Shown: positions 22,066 to 29,689, numbered from the stretch's first letter. The stretch is DNA of 34,875 nucleotides from Candidatus Saccharimonadota bacterium (GCA_017404685.1 JAFRBW010000008.1:1-34875); one strand, 5' to 3'. Made by a program: numbers and translations. The notes: generated by a model not told the origin, from the letters alone.

Positions 22066-23085
22066 ATGGCAATTGAGAGGTTAGTAGAGCCGACGATGGC
22101 TCAAGGAGATGCGGAAGAAGAGCGGATCGAGGTATCGTTAAGGCCGACGAGTTTTCGGGAGTATATTGGGCAGGAACATCTGAAAAATAATATGAAGCTT
22201 GCGATTGACGCGGTGAAAAAGCGTAATGATGGTTCGACTTTGGACCATGTGCTACTTTATGGGCCGCCGGGGCTTGGCAAAACGACGATGGCGGGAGTGA
22301 TTGCGCATGAACTGGGCGCGTCGCTACGGGTTACTTCGGGGCCGGCGATTGAGCGGGCGGGGGATTTGGCGTCAATTCTGACGAATTTGAAAGATGGCGA
22401 TGTGCTGTTTATCGATGAGATTCATCGTTTGAGACGAGCGGTGGAAGAAGTGCTTTATTCGGCGATGGAGGATTATAAGCTGGATATTGTGATTGGTAAA
22501 GGGCCGGCGGCTAGGAGCGTAAGGCTGGATTTGCCACATTTTACGGTGATTGGCGCAACGACGAGGACTGGATCTTTAGCGGGGCCGCTTCGGGATAGGT
22601 TTGGGATAATTCATCGGCTGGAGTATTACAAAGAGCCGGAGATTGAGCAGATTATCACGCGGACGGCAGGGATTCTCAATACGGTGATTGAGCCGGAGGC
22701 GACGGAGCTGCTTGCGACGCGGTCGCGGCTGACGCCGAGGATTGCGAATCGGTTGTTTAAGCGGGTGCGGGATTTTGCGGATGTGAATGGCGACGGAATT
22801 GTGGATAAGAAAACAGCAGAAAAGTCGCTTGAGATGATGGAGACTGACTATCTGGGGCTGGATCCAGCGGATAGAAATATGTTGAAGTTAATGTGGGAGA
22901 ACTATGGCGATAGGCCGGTGGGGTTAACGACGATTGCGGCGCTGACTGGGGATGAGGCGACGACAATTGAGGATTTTTATGAGCCGTATCTTTTGCAGCT
23001 GGGGCTGTTGGCGCGGACGCCAAAGGGGCGCGTGGTGACAGAAAAAGGACGTAAGCATTTACAAAATGATAAGAATATGATATAA
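22066..23085 (+). CDS. ruvB: Holliday junction branch migration ATPase RuvB
   Basis: Length is 339 aa, normal size. It is a hexameric AAA+ motor for branch migration with RuvA. SLRPTSFREYIGQEHLKNNM is the family N-terminus. YGPPGLGKTT is Walker A, DVLFIDEIHRL Walker B, GATTRTGSLAGPLRDRFGI sensor I and arginine finger. The C-terminal winged helix has TTIAALTGDEATTIEDFYEPYL. The start is set by the -10 element 6 nt upstream. ruvA and ruvC are not adjacent. Confidence 0.98.
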   Translation: MAIERLVEPTMAQGDAEEERIEVSLRPTSFREYIGQEHLKNNMKLAIDAVKKRNDGSTLDHVLLYGPPGLGKTTMAGVIAHELGASLRVTSGPAIERAGDLASILTNLKDGDVLFIDEIHRLRRAVEEVLYSAMEDYKLDIVIGKGPAARSVRLDLPHFTVIGATTRTGSLAGPLRDRFGIIHRLEYYKEPEIEQIITRTAGILNTVIEPEATELLATRSRLTPRIANRLFKRVRDFADVNGDGIVDKKTAEKSLEMMETDYLGLDPADRNMLKLMWENYGDRPVGLTTIAALTGDEATTIEDFYEPYLLQLGLLARTPKGRVVTEKGRKHLQNDKNMI

Positions 23086-23086
23086 T
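23081..23086 (+). promoter_or_regulatory. -10 element of the PH-domain gene, overlapping the ruvB stop
   Basis: ATGATATAAT contains the ruvB TAA. The next gene uses a normal Shine-Dalgarno (AAAAGGAG), so this mRNA has a short leader of about 10 nt. Confidence 0.6.
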
Positions 23087-23103
23087 GGTAAAAAGGAGCC
23101 AAA

Positions 23104-23679
23104 ATGGATAAAGCTTTAGCAAAGGTGCGACACGAGAGAAGTAAAAAAGATTTTCCGTTTCTGAAACTTGATGAAGACGAATACGTGGAATTTGCGTTTT
23201 CGCGGGCAAGAGTGTGTCTCGCGATGATTTTTGGTGGAGTGGCACTTTCGTTGATACTGCTCCTTCTTACGTTTTTGGTGGTGATAGCCGGGCAGCCGGA
23301 ACTAGATGAAAGCGGCAGGAAATTCTGGTATATTATCTTGATGGTGCTGGTAGTGATGGCGATTTTGATTGGACTAACTGCACTTTTGATTTATCGCGGG
23401 AATAAATTATTCATTACGAATAAGCATGTAATTCAGATGATAATGAAAACGCCGGTCGCGACAAGTATGAATATGATTGATCTTTCATCGATTGAGGATG
23501 CGAGTTTTCAGCAGAATGGAATTACGCAGAAGATGTTTCATTATGGGACGTTGAGGCTTTCTACGGTGGGTGATGAGACGACTTATACTTTTGAGTATGC
23601 GGATGTGTCGCAAAATGAGTTGAAAGAGATTTCGAAATTGGTGACGGAAGCGAAAAAAGCTACTAAAAAGGACGCGTAG
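23104..23679 (+). CDS. PH-domain (bPH) membrane protein
   Basis: Length is 191 aa. AAAAGGAG lies 6 nt before ATG. Two membrane helices (about 38-62 and 76-98) are followed by a bacterial pleckstrin-homology fold: YRGNKLFITNKHVIQMI, then IDLSSIEDASFQQNGITQKM and YGTLRLSTVGDETTYTFEY. This matches YdbS/DUF304-type proteins, whose precise roles are unknown but often concern the envelope. It is convergent with the pseudopilin gene, with only about 15 nt between stops. Confidence 0.85.
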   Translation: MDKALAKVRHERSKKDFPFLKLDEDEYVEFAFSRARVCLAMIFGGVALSLILLLLTFLVVIAGQPELDESGRKFWYIILMVLVVMAILIGLTALLIYRGNKLFITNKHVIQMIMKTPVATSMNMIDLSSIEDASFQQNGITQKMFHYGTLRLSTVGDETTYTFEYADVSQNELKEISKLVTEAKKATKKDA

Positions 23680-23695
23680 GATAGCAGAAACAGCT

Positions 23696-24088
23696 TTAAC
23701 GGGATTTGTTGGTTTTTTCGTAGGTGCCTTCTTTTTCGAGACGGGCAGAGAGGGTGTACTCTTTGCAGCGACCTTGTTCGCAGTTGGCTGGTTGGTAGTA
23801 ATAGTCACTTTTGCCATCGCCAAGTGGGTTACCAGATGGATCGGTGAAGAGCTCTGGCGCGACGGACGATAAGTTTTGCGCTGAGATGGATTCTGGATAA
23901 TAGTTGTTTTTGAGGTAAAAATCGTTTTCCAGGGAATAGTACATGGCGTTGATGGCGGTTTTTCTGATATTGTCGCGATTCATGGCGTCAAGATTAAACT
24001 TTTGGACGACGAGAAGCGTGGTAAGGAGTGCAAAAAAGGTGACTAGAATAGCAGTTTCGAGGAGCGTAAAGCCTGTTTTTGATTTCAT
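23696..24088 (-). CDS. Type IV pilin-like (pseudopilin) protein
   Basis: Length is 130 aa from ATG 24088. The longer frame from 24106 starts Met-Cys-Tyr-Asn, which is translation of the promoter. MKSKTGFTLLE is a prepilin leader with cleavage before Phe and Glu at +5; a hydrophobic helix to about residue 28 and an alpha-helical N-domain (NIRKTAINAMYYSLENDFYL) follow. The C-part has YYPESISAQNL, FTDPSGNP and a Cys pair (CEQGRC), typical of GspG/ComGC-like minor pilins. With the PilB-like ATPase (29741) and ComEC (27272) it fits a type IV pilus DNA-uptake apparatus. Confidence 0.9.
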   Translation of the reverse strand: MKSKTGFTLLETAILVTFFALLTTLLVVQKFNLDAMNRDNIRKTAINAMYYSLENDFYLKNNYYPESISAQNLSSVAPELFTDPSGNPLGDGKSDYYYQPANCEQGRCKEYTLSARLEKEGTYEKTNKSR

Positions 24089-24094
24089 ACTTTT

Positions 24095-24119
24095 ATTATA
24101 GCACAAAATGTGATATAAT
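24095..24119. promoter_or_regulatory. Divergent symmetric extended -10 pair (pseudopilin / tRNA-Met)
   Basis: ATTATA 24095-24100 is TATAAT on the minus strand (TGTGCTATAAT, 6 nt before ATG 24088). TATAAT 24114-24119 on the plus strand (TGTGATATAAT) serves the tRNA genes. The pair forms a 25-bp near-palindrome broken only at one base pair and the AAA centre. Confidence 0.78.
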
Positions 24120-24131
24120 AATATAAGGAGT

Positions 24132-24208
24132 GGTACCGTAGCTCAGATGGTTAGAGCGTGGGACTCATAAGCCCAAGGTCACTGGTTCGATCCCAGTCGG
24201 TACTACCA
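24132..24208 (+). tRNA. tRNA-Met or tRNA-Ile2 (anticodon CAT)
   Basis: A 77-nt cloverleaf. The acceptor GGTACCG pairs with CGGTACT (G1-U72). The D stem is GCTC/GAGC, the anticodon loop CTCATAA on a TGGG/CCCA stem, and the T arm ACTGG-TTCGATC-CCAGT; CCA is encoded. Pair 1-72 is G-U rather than the unpaired C-A of initiators, favouring elongator Met or lysidine-modified Ile2. The A31-G39 pair is irregular. Confidence 0.92.
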
Positions 24209-24219
24209 TTTTGGTATGA

Positions 24220-24296
24220 GTGCCCGTAGCTCAGCTGGATAGAGCGTCAGGTTCCGGACCTGAAGGTCGCACGTTCGAATCGTGTCGGGCATACCA
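24220..24296 (+). tRNA. tRNA-Arg (anticodon CCG)
   Basis: A 77-nt cloverleaf. The acceptor GTGCCCG pairs with CGGGCAT. The anticodon loop TTCCGGA lies on TCAGG/CCTGA, and the T arm is GCACG-TTCGAAT-CGTGT; CCA is encoded. It lies 11 nt after the CAT tRNA, probably in the same transcript. Its last 21 nt are repeated twice downstream in a 58-bp tandem array. Confidence 0.94.
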
Positions 24297-24413
24297 GTTC
24301 CAGTGGAGTAAGCGGCCGATTCGTTCTTCGAATCGAATCGTGTCGGGCATACCAGCTCCAGTGGAGTAAGTGGCCGATTCGTTCTTCGAATCGAATCGTG
24401 TCGGGCATACCAG
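24276..24413 (+). repeat. 58-bp tandem repeat derived from the tRNA-Arg 3' end (possible att scars)
   Basis: Units start at 24276, 24334 and (partial, 22 nt) 24392, exact period 58. Each begins with the tRNA-Arg 3' sequence ending GGGCATACCAG, followed by TTCCAGTGGAGTAAG and an ATTCG-TTCTT-CGAAT hairpin. Units 1 and 2 differ at two positions. tRNA 3' ends are classic attachment sites, and an AT-richer gene cluster begins immediately after the array. No integrase is in the window. Confidence 0.85.
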
Positions 24414-24428
24414 GTTAAGAATTAGATA

Positions 24429-25313
24429 ATGAAAAAGGGTGTTTTGAAATTAAAAATAGGACTCAGCTTTCTAGGGCTGGGGTTTTTGGTTGCGGCGATA
24501 ACTGTAGCGGTGACACCGTGGTCAGTATTCAATGTAAATTCTTATACTGGTATTAGAGATAGCAGATTTTATATTACTGGTGATTACGATAAAAGTAGTA
24601 AAACATATCAGGATGCGGTTTACAAAAAGCTTACAAGTGGAGATGAGCATGAAGATGCAGACGATGAGCCAAGCGAGGCAGCGAAAGAAGCCATGGGCGT
24701 TGAAAAAAATGTTTCCAATGCTCACTCTGGCGAAATAAAATCGGATACCAGCTCCAGGATGTCGGGAATTGTAATTGCAGAAGCGGATGGCTCGCCATAT
24801 ACTCGAAGTGATTATGGAACGGGTTGGGACGTGTCAGGATTGGATTGTAGTATTCGAGCGACGATTTTAAAGCAGACTTCTACTATAGAAGTGCAGACTG
24901 CAAGTAATGGCTGTACGGTGACGTATGGGTCATGGGTGGATCCGTATTCCGGTGCGACTTTGACTGGAAATCCATATCAAGGTGATGGAACGGCAAACGA
25001 TCTCGATATTGACCACATAATTCCTCTAAAATACGTTAATGCGCACGGCGGTTATAGTTGGAACTCAAATGCCAAAGTAGCATATGGTAAGAGTGTTACG
25101 GCGATGGATAATGGGGTGTATTTGGCAGTTTCGGCTTCGGAAAATCGGAAGAAAAGTGATTCTGGTCCGGCTGATTATTATCCGAGCAATCCAGATTTTT
25201 ATTGTGAATATTCGAAAAGATGGCGTGATGTAGCGCGAATTTATAATATTAGTATGTCGGAGCGTGATTATAATAAAGTGCAAGGAGTGTTGGTAGAATG
25301 CGGGATAAATTAG
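24429..25313 (+). CDS. Membrane-anchored or secreted HNH endonuclease (DUF1524/GmrSD C-terminal-like)
   Basis: Length is 294 aa. Residues 8-30 form an N-terminal membrane or signal segment (IGLSFLGLGFLVAAITVAV), so the nuclease faces outside. An acidic linker (about 70-115) follows. The catalytic part has LDIDHIIPLKYVNAHGG (Asp-His, the HNH His), AVSASENRKKSDSGPADYYP with the conserved Asn, and CEYSKRWRDVARIY, matching the DUF1524 HNH family of secreted nucleases. It could degrade environmental or host DNA for nucleotides. Codon use is more A/T-rich than in flanking genes, suggesting transfer. The 3' end overlaps the next gene by 16 nt. Confidence 0.82.
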   Translation: MKKGVLKLKIGLSFLGLGFLVAAITVAVTPWSVFNVNSYTGIRDSRFYITGDYDKSSKTYQDAVYKKLTSGDEHEDADDEPSEAAKEAMGVEKNVSNAHSGEIKSDTSSRMSGIVIAEADGSPYTRSDYGTGWDVSGLDCSIRATILKQTSTIEVQTASNGCTVTYGSWVDPYSGATLTGNPYQGDGTANDLDIDHIIPLKYVNAHGGYSWNSNAKVAYGKSVTAMDNGVYLAVSASENRKKSDSGPADYYPSNPDFYCEYSKRWRDVARIYNISMSERDYNKVQGVLVECGIN

Positions 25314-25492
25314 CAACAATTTCAAAATGGTATGTCTTGGCACTTTTGGTTGTTTGTCCACCAGTGGGTTTTTATTTTGCAATGAAATACTATGCTGGTT
25401 GGGTAAAAAAGAACATATGGTTTACGGTTTTGGTGGGATTATATTTTGTAGTGATGGTAGTTGGAGTAGTACTAGTGGGGCTAGGGAGGTAG
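25298..25492 (+). CDS. Small two-helix membrane protein
   Basis: Length is 64 aa. It starts within the nuclease gene after GGAGTGTTGGTAGA. Two membrane helices (about 11-30 with PPVGFYFAMKYY, and 40-61) are joined by a short basic loop (GWVKKNI). The pattern resembles small superinfection-immunity-like or DUF-type membrane peptides, but I cannot name a family. Tight coupling to the nuclease on one side and the DUF3761-like protein on the other suggests a joint function such as immunity or secretion. Confidence 0.72.
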   Translation: MRDKLATISKWYVLALLVVCPPVGFYFAMKYYAGWVKKNIWFTVLVGLYFVVMVVGVVLVGLGR

Positions 25493-25493
25493 T

Positions 25494-27014
25494 ATGAAGA
25501 ATGAAGATTTTAAGAAAAAGTATGTGGAATTACGTAACAAATATTACGTAAAATGTGATGTTGAAAAGTATGATGCTACAAAAAAAGTAAAGCAGGAACT
25601 GGACGCTATAATAGGTGTTATAAGAGAGCAACTTTTGGCAGCACAAAAAAGATATTTTGTGAGTAGTTTTGGTAATGCAAAACTTTACCTTGACAGAATT
25701 GAACTAAATGGAAAAAAGATTAATTTTGAGAATTCATATAGAATTGAGCCAACCATAGAAAAACGGGCCGTGGTAGTAGGATACTATAAGAATGGTAATC
25801 CGCGAACGAAGACAATGCCTTTTGCGTTCGTGCAGATTATCTCTAAAGATACACAGATGAGTTTTCAGACGGGCAATACGATTACGGAAGCTAGAGTGGC
25901 AGCTTTGCAGCTTGAGCAAAAAATTTTGGAGGGGATGCCCCTAAAGAAGGAACTCGATAAAGAATGTGCTAAATATAAGAAACAGATTTCTGAGTTGGAA
26001 AAAGAAAGAGCTGATAAGCTAGAGAAACTTGAGAAAAAGTTTGCAGGAGAAAAGCAAAAAAGTAAAAAAGAGATGGAAGAATTTTTGGCGGGTGGAAATA
26101 GTGAGCAACTAGGATTCCTCTATCATACATCGCGGACGATACTACTTTTTGTATTGTCGATAATTTGGGTAGCAGTAATTGGGTTGGCAGTGCGAGGATA
26201 TTTGAATGCGGTGCAGACATTTTTGCAAGTTAATTTTGGCTACAAAATAGAGGCACCGGAAAGTGTAAATTTTGATTGCAATATGCGGTTTGATGAGGAG
26301 AAGCATGTTTTTCGTTGCGATAGCAAAGCTTATACTGGACATGTAGCAATGACAAAAGAGTCCAATTTGAGTGTGGGTGGCGAGTGGCATACGGTGAATG
26401 GAGATGGTGGTTTTGAGCGATATGTGCCGGAGCTGGTTATCCCAACTACGGTTTGGGCGGTGGCTGAGCCAGATTTTGAAAAAGTGACTAGTGAGTATGG
26501 CGATTATTGGGATATGGTGAGGATATATAATAATTACTTAAATAGCATAGTATTGGAACGGCCGGTGGTGGTAACTTGGAATTTTAGTGAGGATGATGTG
26601 GCATTGATGCAAGAAAAGTGGCAGGAATGGAAGACGGAGCAGGAGCAAAAAGTAGCAGAAAGAATTGAAGCGGAGGAAAAGGCGGCGGAAGAAGCGCGTA
26701 TCAAGGCGGCGGAAGAAGCGCGCATCAAGGCGGAGGAAGAAGCGCGTGCGAAAGCTGAGGCGGAGGCAAAGGCGAAGGCGGAAGAAGAGGCAAGAAAAGC
26801 GGCGGAAGAAAAGGAAAAACGACAAGCTAGTTCTTCTGGGTCTTCTAGTTCTGCTAGCTCTTCTGGGTCTTCTGGTTCTTCGGGTGGTGGATATTCTAGT
26901 AGCGAAACTGATGTTGACGGGTATTGTAAAGATGGCACAAAAGTGCATGGTAATCCTCATGCACGGGGCAAGGCGAACGTTTGCTATGGTCATGGTGGTT
27001 GGGTAGGAAATTAG
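25494..27014 (+). CDS. Membrane protein with coiled coils and C-terminal DUF3761-like domain
   Basis: Length is 506 aa; GGGAGG precedes ATG. Residues 1-150 are a soluble N-terminal region of unknown type. About 150-200 is a Lys/Glu coiled coil. One membrane helix follows at about 212-232 (TILLFVLSIIWVAVIGLAV). An extracytoplasmic beta region comes next, then a Glu/Ala/Lys repeat helix (about 383-442, AEEARIKAEEEARAKAEAEA), a Ser/Gly linker, and a C-terminal Cys-rich module: GYCKDGTKVH, then NVCYGHGGWVG, which matches the C-x-DG...C-x-x-HGG pattern of DUF3761. Function is unknown. It is the last gene of the AT-rich island. Confidence 0.78.
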   Translation: MKNEDFKKKYVELRNKYYVKCDVEKYDATKKVKQELDAIIGVIREQLLAAQKRYFVSSFGNAKLYLDRIELNGKKINFENSYRIEPTIEKRAVVVGYYKNGNPRTKTMPFAFVQIISKDTQMSFQTGNTITEARVAALQLEQKILEGMPLKKELDKECAKYKKQISELEKERADKLEKLEKKFAGEKQKSKKEMEEFLAGGNSEQLGFLYHTSRTILLFVLSIIWVAVIGLAVRGYLNAVQTFLQVNFGYKIEAPESVNFDCNMRFDEEKHVFRCDSKAYTGHVAMTKESNLSVGGEWHTVNGDGGFERYVPELVIPTTVWAVAEPDFEKVTSEYGDYWDMVRIYNNYLNSIVLERPVVVTWNFSEDDVALMQEKWQEWKTEQEQKVAERIEAEEKAAEEARIKAAEEARIKAEEEARAKAEAEAKAKAEEEARKAAEEKEKRQASSSGSSSSASSSGSSGSSGGGYSSSETDVDGYCKDGTKVHGNPHARGKANVCYGHGGWVGN

Positions 27015-27094
27015 TTGACAATAAAGATAATACGAGGGCTTAGGCTATATTATGTAAACAATTTGAGCTTGCTCGAACCGACTTAGGACAGATG

Positions 27095-27117
27095 AAAAAA
27101 GGCCTTAAAGAAGGCTT
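27095..27117 (-). terminator. Intrinsic terminator of tRNA-Arg(TCG)
   Basis: The minus strand GCCTT-CTTT-AAGGC is followed by CTTTTTT, 11 nt beyond the tRNA 3' end. The stem is short (5 bp plus G-U). The remaining spacer (27015-27094) shows nothing convincing. Confidence 0.65.
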
Positions 27118-27127
27118 AATTTCAGAG

Positions 27128-27204
27128 TGGTACACCCGGAGGGACTCGAACCCACGACCCTCTGTTCCGAAGACAGATGCTCTAATCCACTGAGCTACGG
27201 GTGC
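27128..27204 (-). tRNA. tRNA-Arg (anticodon TCG)
   Basis: The minus strand forms a 77-nt cloverleaf. The acceptor GCACCCG pairs with CGGGTGT. The D stem is GCTC/GAGC, the anticodon loop CTTCGGA on TCTGT/ACAGA, and the T arm GTGGG-TTCGAGT-CCCTC with one T-T mismatch; CCA is encoded. TCG could read all CGN codons by wobble. It marks the right border of the AT-rich island that begins at the other tRNA-Arg. Confidence 0.93.
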
Positions 27205-27214
27205 ACGTAATCAT

Positions 27215-27220
27215 ATTATA
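27215..27220 (-). promoter_or_regulatory. -10 promoter of tRNA-Arg(TCG)
   Basis: The minus strand reads TCGTGTTATAAT, with the hexamer 10 nt before the tRNA 5' end. It is divergent from the comEC promoter. Confidence 0.72.
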
Positions 27221-27236
27221 ACACGAAGGGTGGGGG

Positions 27237-27265
27237 TTGTAAAATTTTTGCATTCGTGGTACACT
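27237..27265 (+). promoter_or_regulatory. Promoter of comEC, TTGTAA-17-TACACT, leaderless
   Basis: TTGTAA (27237-27242) and TACACT (27260-27265) are 17 nt apart. The -10 ends 6 nt before ATG 27272, so the in-frame ATG at 27230 lies upstream of the transcription start. Confidence 0.65.
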
Positions 27266-27271
27266 CCGGGC

Positions 27272-28738
27272 ATGCAAAAAATTGGGATTTTGTGGAGTAA
27301 AGTACATCAATCGTGGTGCGTGGTGGGATTTTCTGTAGGTGTGATTTTGGGAGTGATTCTTGGGCTGATTTTACGGATAAACTATTTTGCATCGGGGTGG
27401 TTTTTGGTGCTCGCCGGGTTTTTGCTGGTATTTTCGTATGTGCGACCCCTGTTTGCGATGATGATTTTGGCGGTATTAGCGGGTTTTTTAGTAAGTTTTT
27501 TCAGGGTGAGTGCGGAATTGTTTTCGCAGGATTATGTGGCGCAAATGTATGAAAAGACGGTGATGGTGGTGGGAAAAGTGGCGGGAGATCCGGAAATTGA
27601 TGAAGGAAGCATGAAGGTGAAAGTGGCGGAACTGACGTTTGGTGAAAATTGCGAAATGGAAGAGTGCGTGAATGTGCGGGGAAGTATTTACGTGTCGGTT
27701 TCGCAAAATGTGGAGATTGTGCGGGGCGATATTGTGAGTCTATATGGTAAAATGAGCGAGGGATTTGGGACTTATGTGGGGTATATGTATCGGCCGAAGG
27801 TGGTGGCGGTGAAGCGGCCGGAGCCGGGAGATTTGATTCTAGCGATGCGGATCTTTTTTGCGGAGAGAGTGAGAGGGCTTTTGCCGGAAACGGAAGCGAA
27901 GCTGGGACTATCGTATCTTTTGGGGATGAAATCTGGACTGCCGGATGAACTAAGCGAGCAACTCAGGGTGGTGGGACTTACACATATCGTGGTGGCAAGC
28001 GGTACGCATCTTGCGATTTTGGTGGAAGTGGCAAAAAAGATTTTTGGGAAAGCGTCGAGATTTGCGGGACTTTTGTTTTCGGTGCTTTTTATATTGTTTT
28101 TTATGAGCATGGTGGGGTGGACGCCGTCGATTTTAAGGGCGGGGGTGATGAGTATTCTGACGCTGGTTTCGTGGTATGTGGGAAGAAAAATCGCGCCGTG
28201 GCGGATAATTTTGATGGTGGCGGCGGGGACGCTAATTTTGAACCCGATGTTTGTGATTGATTTGGGGTGGCTTTTATCGTTTTCGTCGTTTATTGGGATT
28301 ATGATGCTTTCGCCGCGGCTCAAAAAGTTTTTCTACGGGACGGGGAAGCCGGGGTTTATTGCGGAGCTTGTGATTACGACGATTGCGGCGATGGTGATGA
28401 CGCTGCCGGTGGTGCTGTTTTATTATGGGCAAGTGTCGCTCATATCGGTGGTGGCAAATCTTTTGATTCTGCCGACATTGTCTATTGCGATGGGACTGAC
28501 GTTTTTTACTGGGGTTTTGGCGGGAGTGCCGCTTCTTGAGACGGCGGTGGCGTTTCTCGCTACGAAACTGCTAGACTATCACATTGCGGTGGTGGGGTGG
28601 TTTGGCGGGATGACGCAGTTTCTGGTAAAGATTGAGCCGTATCAAGCGTGGGTGTTTTTGATATATGGGGCGGTGGCGATTGGACTTTTAGTGGGAAAAG
28701 TGGTAAAATTAAGGGAAGTTAAGAACAAATTGGAGTAA
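27272..28738 (+). CDS. comEC: ComEC/Rec2-family DNA uptake channel, core only
   Basis: Length is 488 aa. The N-terminal part has membrane helices plus an OB-like soluble region (VMVVGKVAGDPEIDEG, EIVRGDIVSLYGKM). The Competence domain (about 195-480) shows LGLSYLLGMKSGLPDELSEQ, LTHIVVASGTHLAIL, GWTPSILRAGVMSIL and DLGWLLSFSSFIGI, all characteristic of ComEC. The C-terminal metallo-beta-lactamase-like domain of full-length ComEC (about 750 aa) is missing. It would carry single-stranded DNA across the cytoplasmic membrane. AGTTTGG-type Shine-Dalgarno is absent, and the start is set by the -10. Confidence 0.92.
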   Translation: MQKIGILWSKVHQSWCVVGFSVGVILGVILGLILRINYFASGWFLVLAGFLLVFSYVRPLFAMMILAVLAGFLVSFFRVSAELFSQDYVAQMYEKTVMVVGKVAGDPEIDEGSMKVKVAELTFGENCEMEECVNVRGSIYVSVSQNVEIVRGDIVSLYGKMSEGFGTYVGYMYRPKVVAVKRPEPGDLILAMRIFFAERVRGLLPETEAKLGLSYLLGMKSGLPDELSEQLRVVGLTHIVVASGTHLAILVEVAKKIFGKASRFAGLLFSVLFILFFMSMVGWTPSILRAGVMSILTLVSWYVGRKIAPWRIILMVAAGTLILNPMFVIDLGWLLSFSSFIGIMMLSPRLKKFFYGTGKPGFIAELVITTIAAMVMTLPVVLFYYGQVSLISVVANLLILPTLSIAMGLTFFTGVLAGVPLLETAVAFLATKLLDYHIAVVGWFGGMTQFLVKIEPYQAWVFLIYGAVAIGLLVGKVVKLREVKNKLE

Positions 28739-28742
28739 TTTT

Positions 28743-29444
28743 ATGTCAGGACATAGTAAATGGGCGACGACCAAGCGGCAGAAGGCGGTGGTGGATGCCA
28801 AAAGAGGAGCGCTTTTTACCAAGATTGGAAATCAGATTGCGATTGCGGCGCGGGCGGGGATTGATCCGGCGATGAATCCGTCGCTTGCGATGGTGCTTGA
28901 AAAGGCGCGGCTTGCGAATATGCCGAAAGCGAATATTGAGCGGGCGATTGCGCGGGTGGCAGATAAATCGGCGGCGGCTTTGATTGAAGAAGTCTATGAG
29001 GCGTATGGGCCGGGGGGCGTTGGGATTGTGATTGAAGTAGCGACGGATAATAAAAACCGGACGATGCCAGAAGTGCGGCATACGCTTGACAAAAACGGTG
29101 GTCGGATGGCGGAGCCTGGGAGTGTGATGTTCCAGTTTGCGCGGAAAGGCGTGATTGAGATTTCTGAGCGGGGCGACGAGGCGATGATGGCGGCGCTTGA
29201 TGCTGGAGCGGAGGACGTATCGGACGAGGAAGAAAGCACGGTGATTTATACGGCGGCGTCGGATCTCATGAAGGTGCGGCAGGCGCTAGTGGACGGCGGT
29301 CTTACCGTCACGTCGGCAGAGCTACAGTATGTGCCGAATTCGTATGTGCCGGTGGAGGGCGAAAACGCGGAGAAGCTAGAAAAATTGCTCTCGGCAATTG
29401 ATGATCTTGATGATGTGGTGAATACCTATACGAATGCCGAATAA
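28743..29444 (+). CDS. YebC/PmpR family protein
   Basis: Length is 233 aa. TTGGAG overlaps the comEC stop and lies 8 nt before ATG. MSGHSKWATTKRQKAVVDAK is the YebC N-terminus, followed by NMPKANIERAIARV and YGPGGVGIVIEVATDNKNRT, and C-terminally YVPNSYVPVEGENAEK. Family members act as transcriptional regulators or, for some YebC proteins, help ribosomes through proline runs; which applies here is unknown. The order comEC-yebC suggests co-transcription. Confidence 0.96.
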   Translation: MSGHSKWATTKRQKAVVDAKRGALFTKIGNQIAIAARAGIDPAMNPSLAMVLEKARLANMPKANIERAIARVADKSAAALIEEVYEAYGPGGVGIVIEVATDNKNRTMPEVRHTLDKNGGRMAEPGSVMFQFARKGVIEISERGDEAMMAALDAGAEDVSDEEESTVIYTAASDLMKVRQALVDGGLTVTSAELQYVPNSYVPVEGENAEKLEKLLSAIDDLDDVVNTYTNAE

Positions 29445-29449
29445 TATGA

Positions 29450-29455
29450 TATAAT
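29450..29455 (+). promoter_or_regulatory. -10 promoter of tRNA-Ser
   Basis: TATGATATAAT lies just after the yebC stop and ends 7 nt before tRNA position 1, so the primary transcript may begin at the mature 5' end. Confidence 0.72.
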
Positions 29456-29462
29456 AATTGGT

Positions 29463-29548
<86 letters not shown>

Positions 29549-29555
29549 AAAAAAT

Positions 29556-29580
29556 AAGCCCAGATCGGGCTTGATTTTTT
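29556..29580. terminator. Bidirectional intrinsic terminator (tRNA-Ser / small ORF)
   Basis: AAGCCC-AGATC-GGGCTT is followed by GATTTTTT on the plus strand and by ATTTTTTT on the minus strand. It ends tRNA-Ser and also the convergent 34-aa gene, whose stop codon overlaps its right edge. Confidence 0.88.
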
Positions 29581-29683
29581 AGCGGCCGTTTTTGAGGCGC
29601 GGGTGTTTGCGCTTGTCGCTGTGTTTGTGATTATTATTGCGATTCTGTTTTGCAACAGGGCGCATTGTGAATTTTCTTGCCAT
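29579..29683 (-). CDS. Small basic 34-aa protein, leaderless
   Basis: ATG 29683 runs to TAA 29579-29581: MARKFTMRPVAKQNRNNNHK, then HSDKRKHPRLKNGR. About 40 percent of residues are Lys, Arg or His, with a run of Asn and no hydrophobic segment. It has a -10 (TTTGTGCTAAAAT) exactly 6 nt before ATG and an intrinsic terminator at its stop, the same architecture as the other leaderless genes here. Composition suggests an RNA- or ribosome-binding peptide, but I recognise no family. It is divergent from the pilB-like gene. Confidence 0.6.
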   Translation of the reverse strand: MARKFTMRPVAKQNRNNNHKHSDKRKHPRLKNGR

Positions 29684-29689
29684 AGGTTT

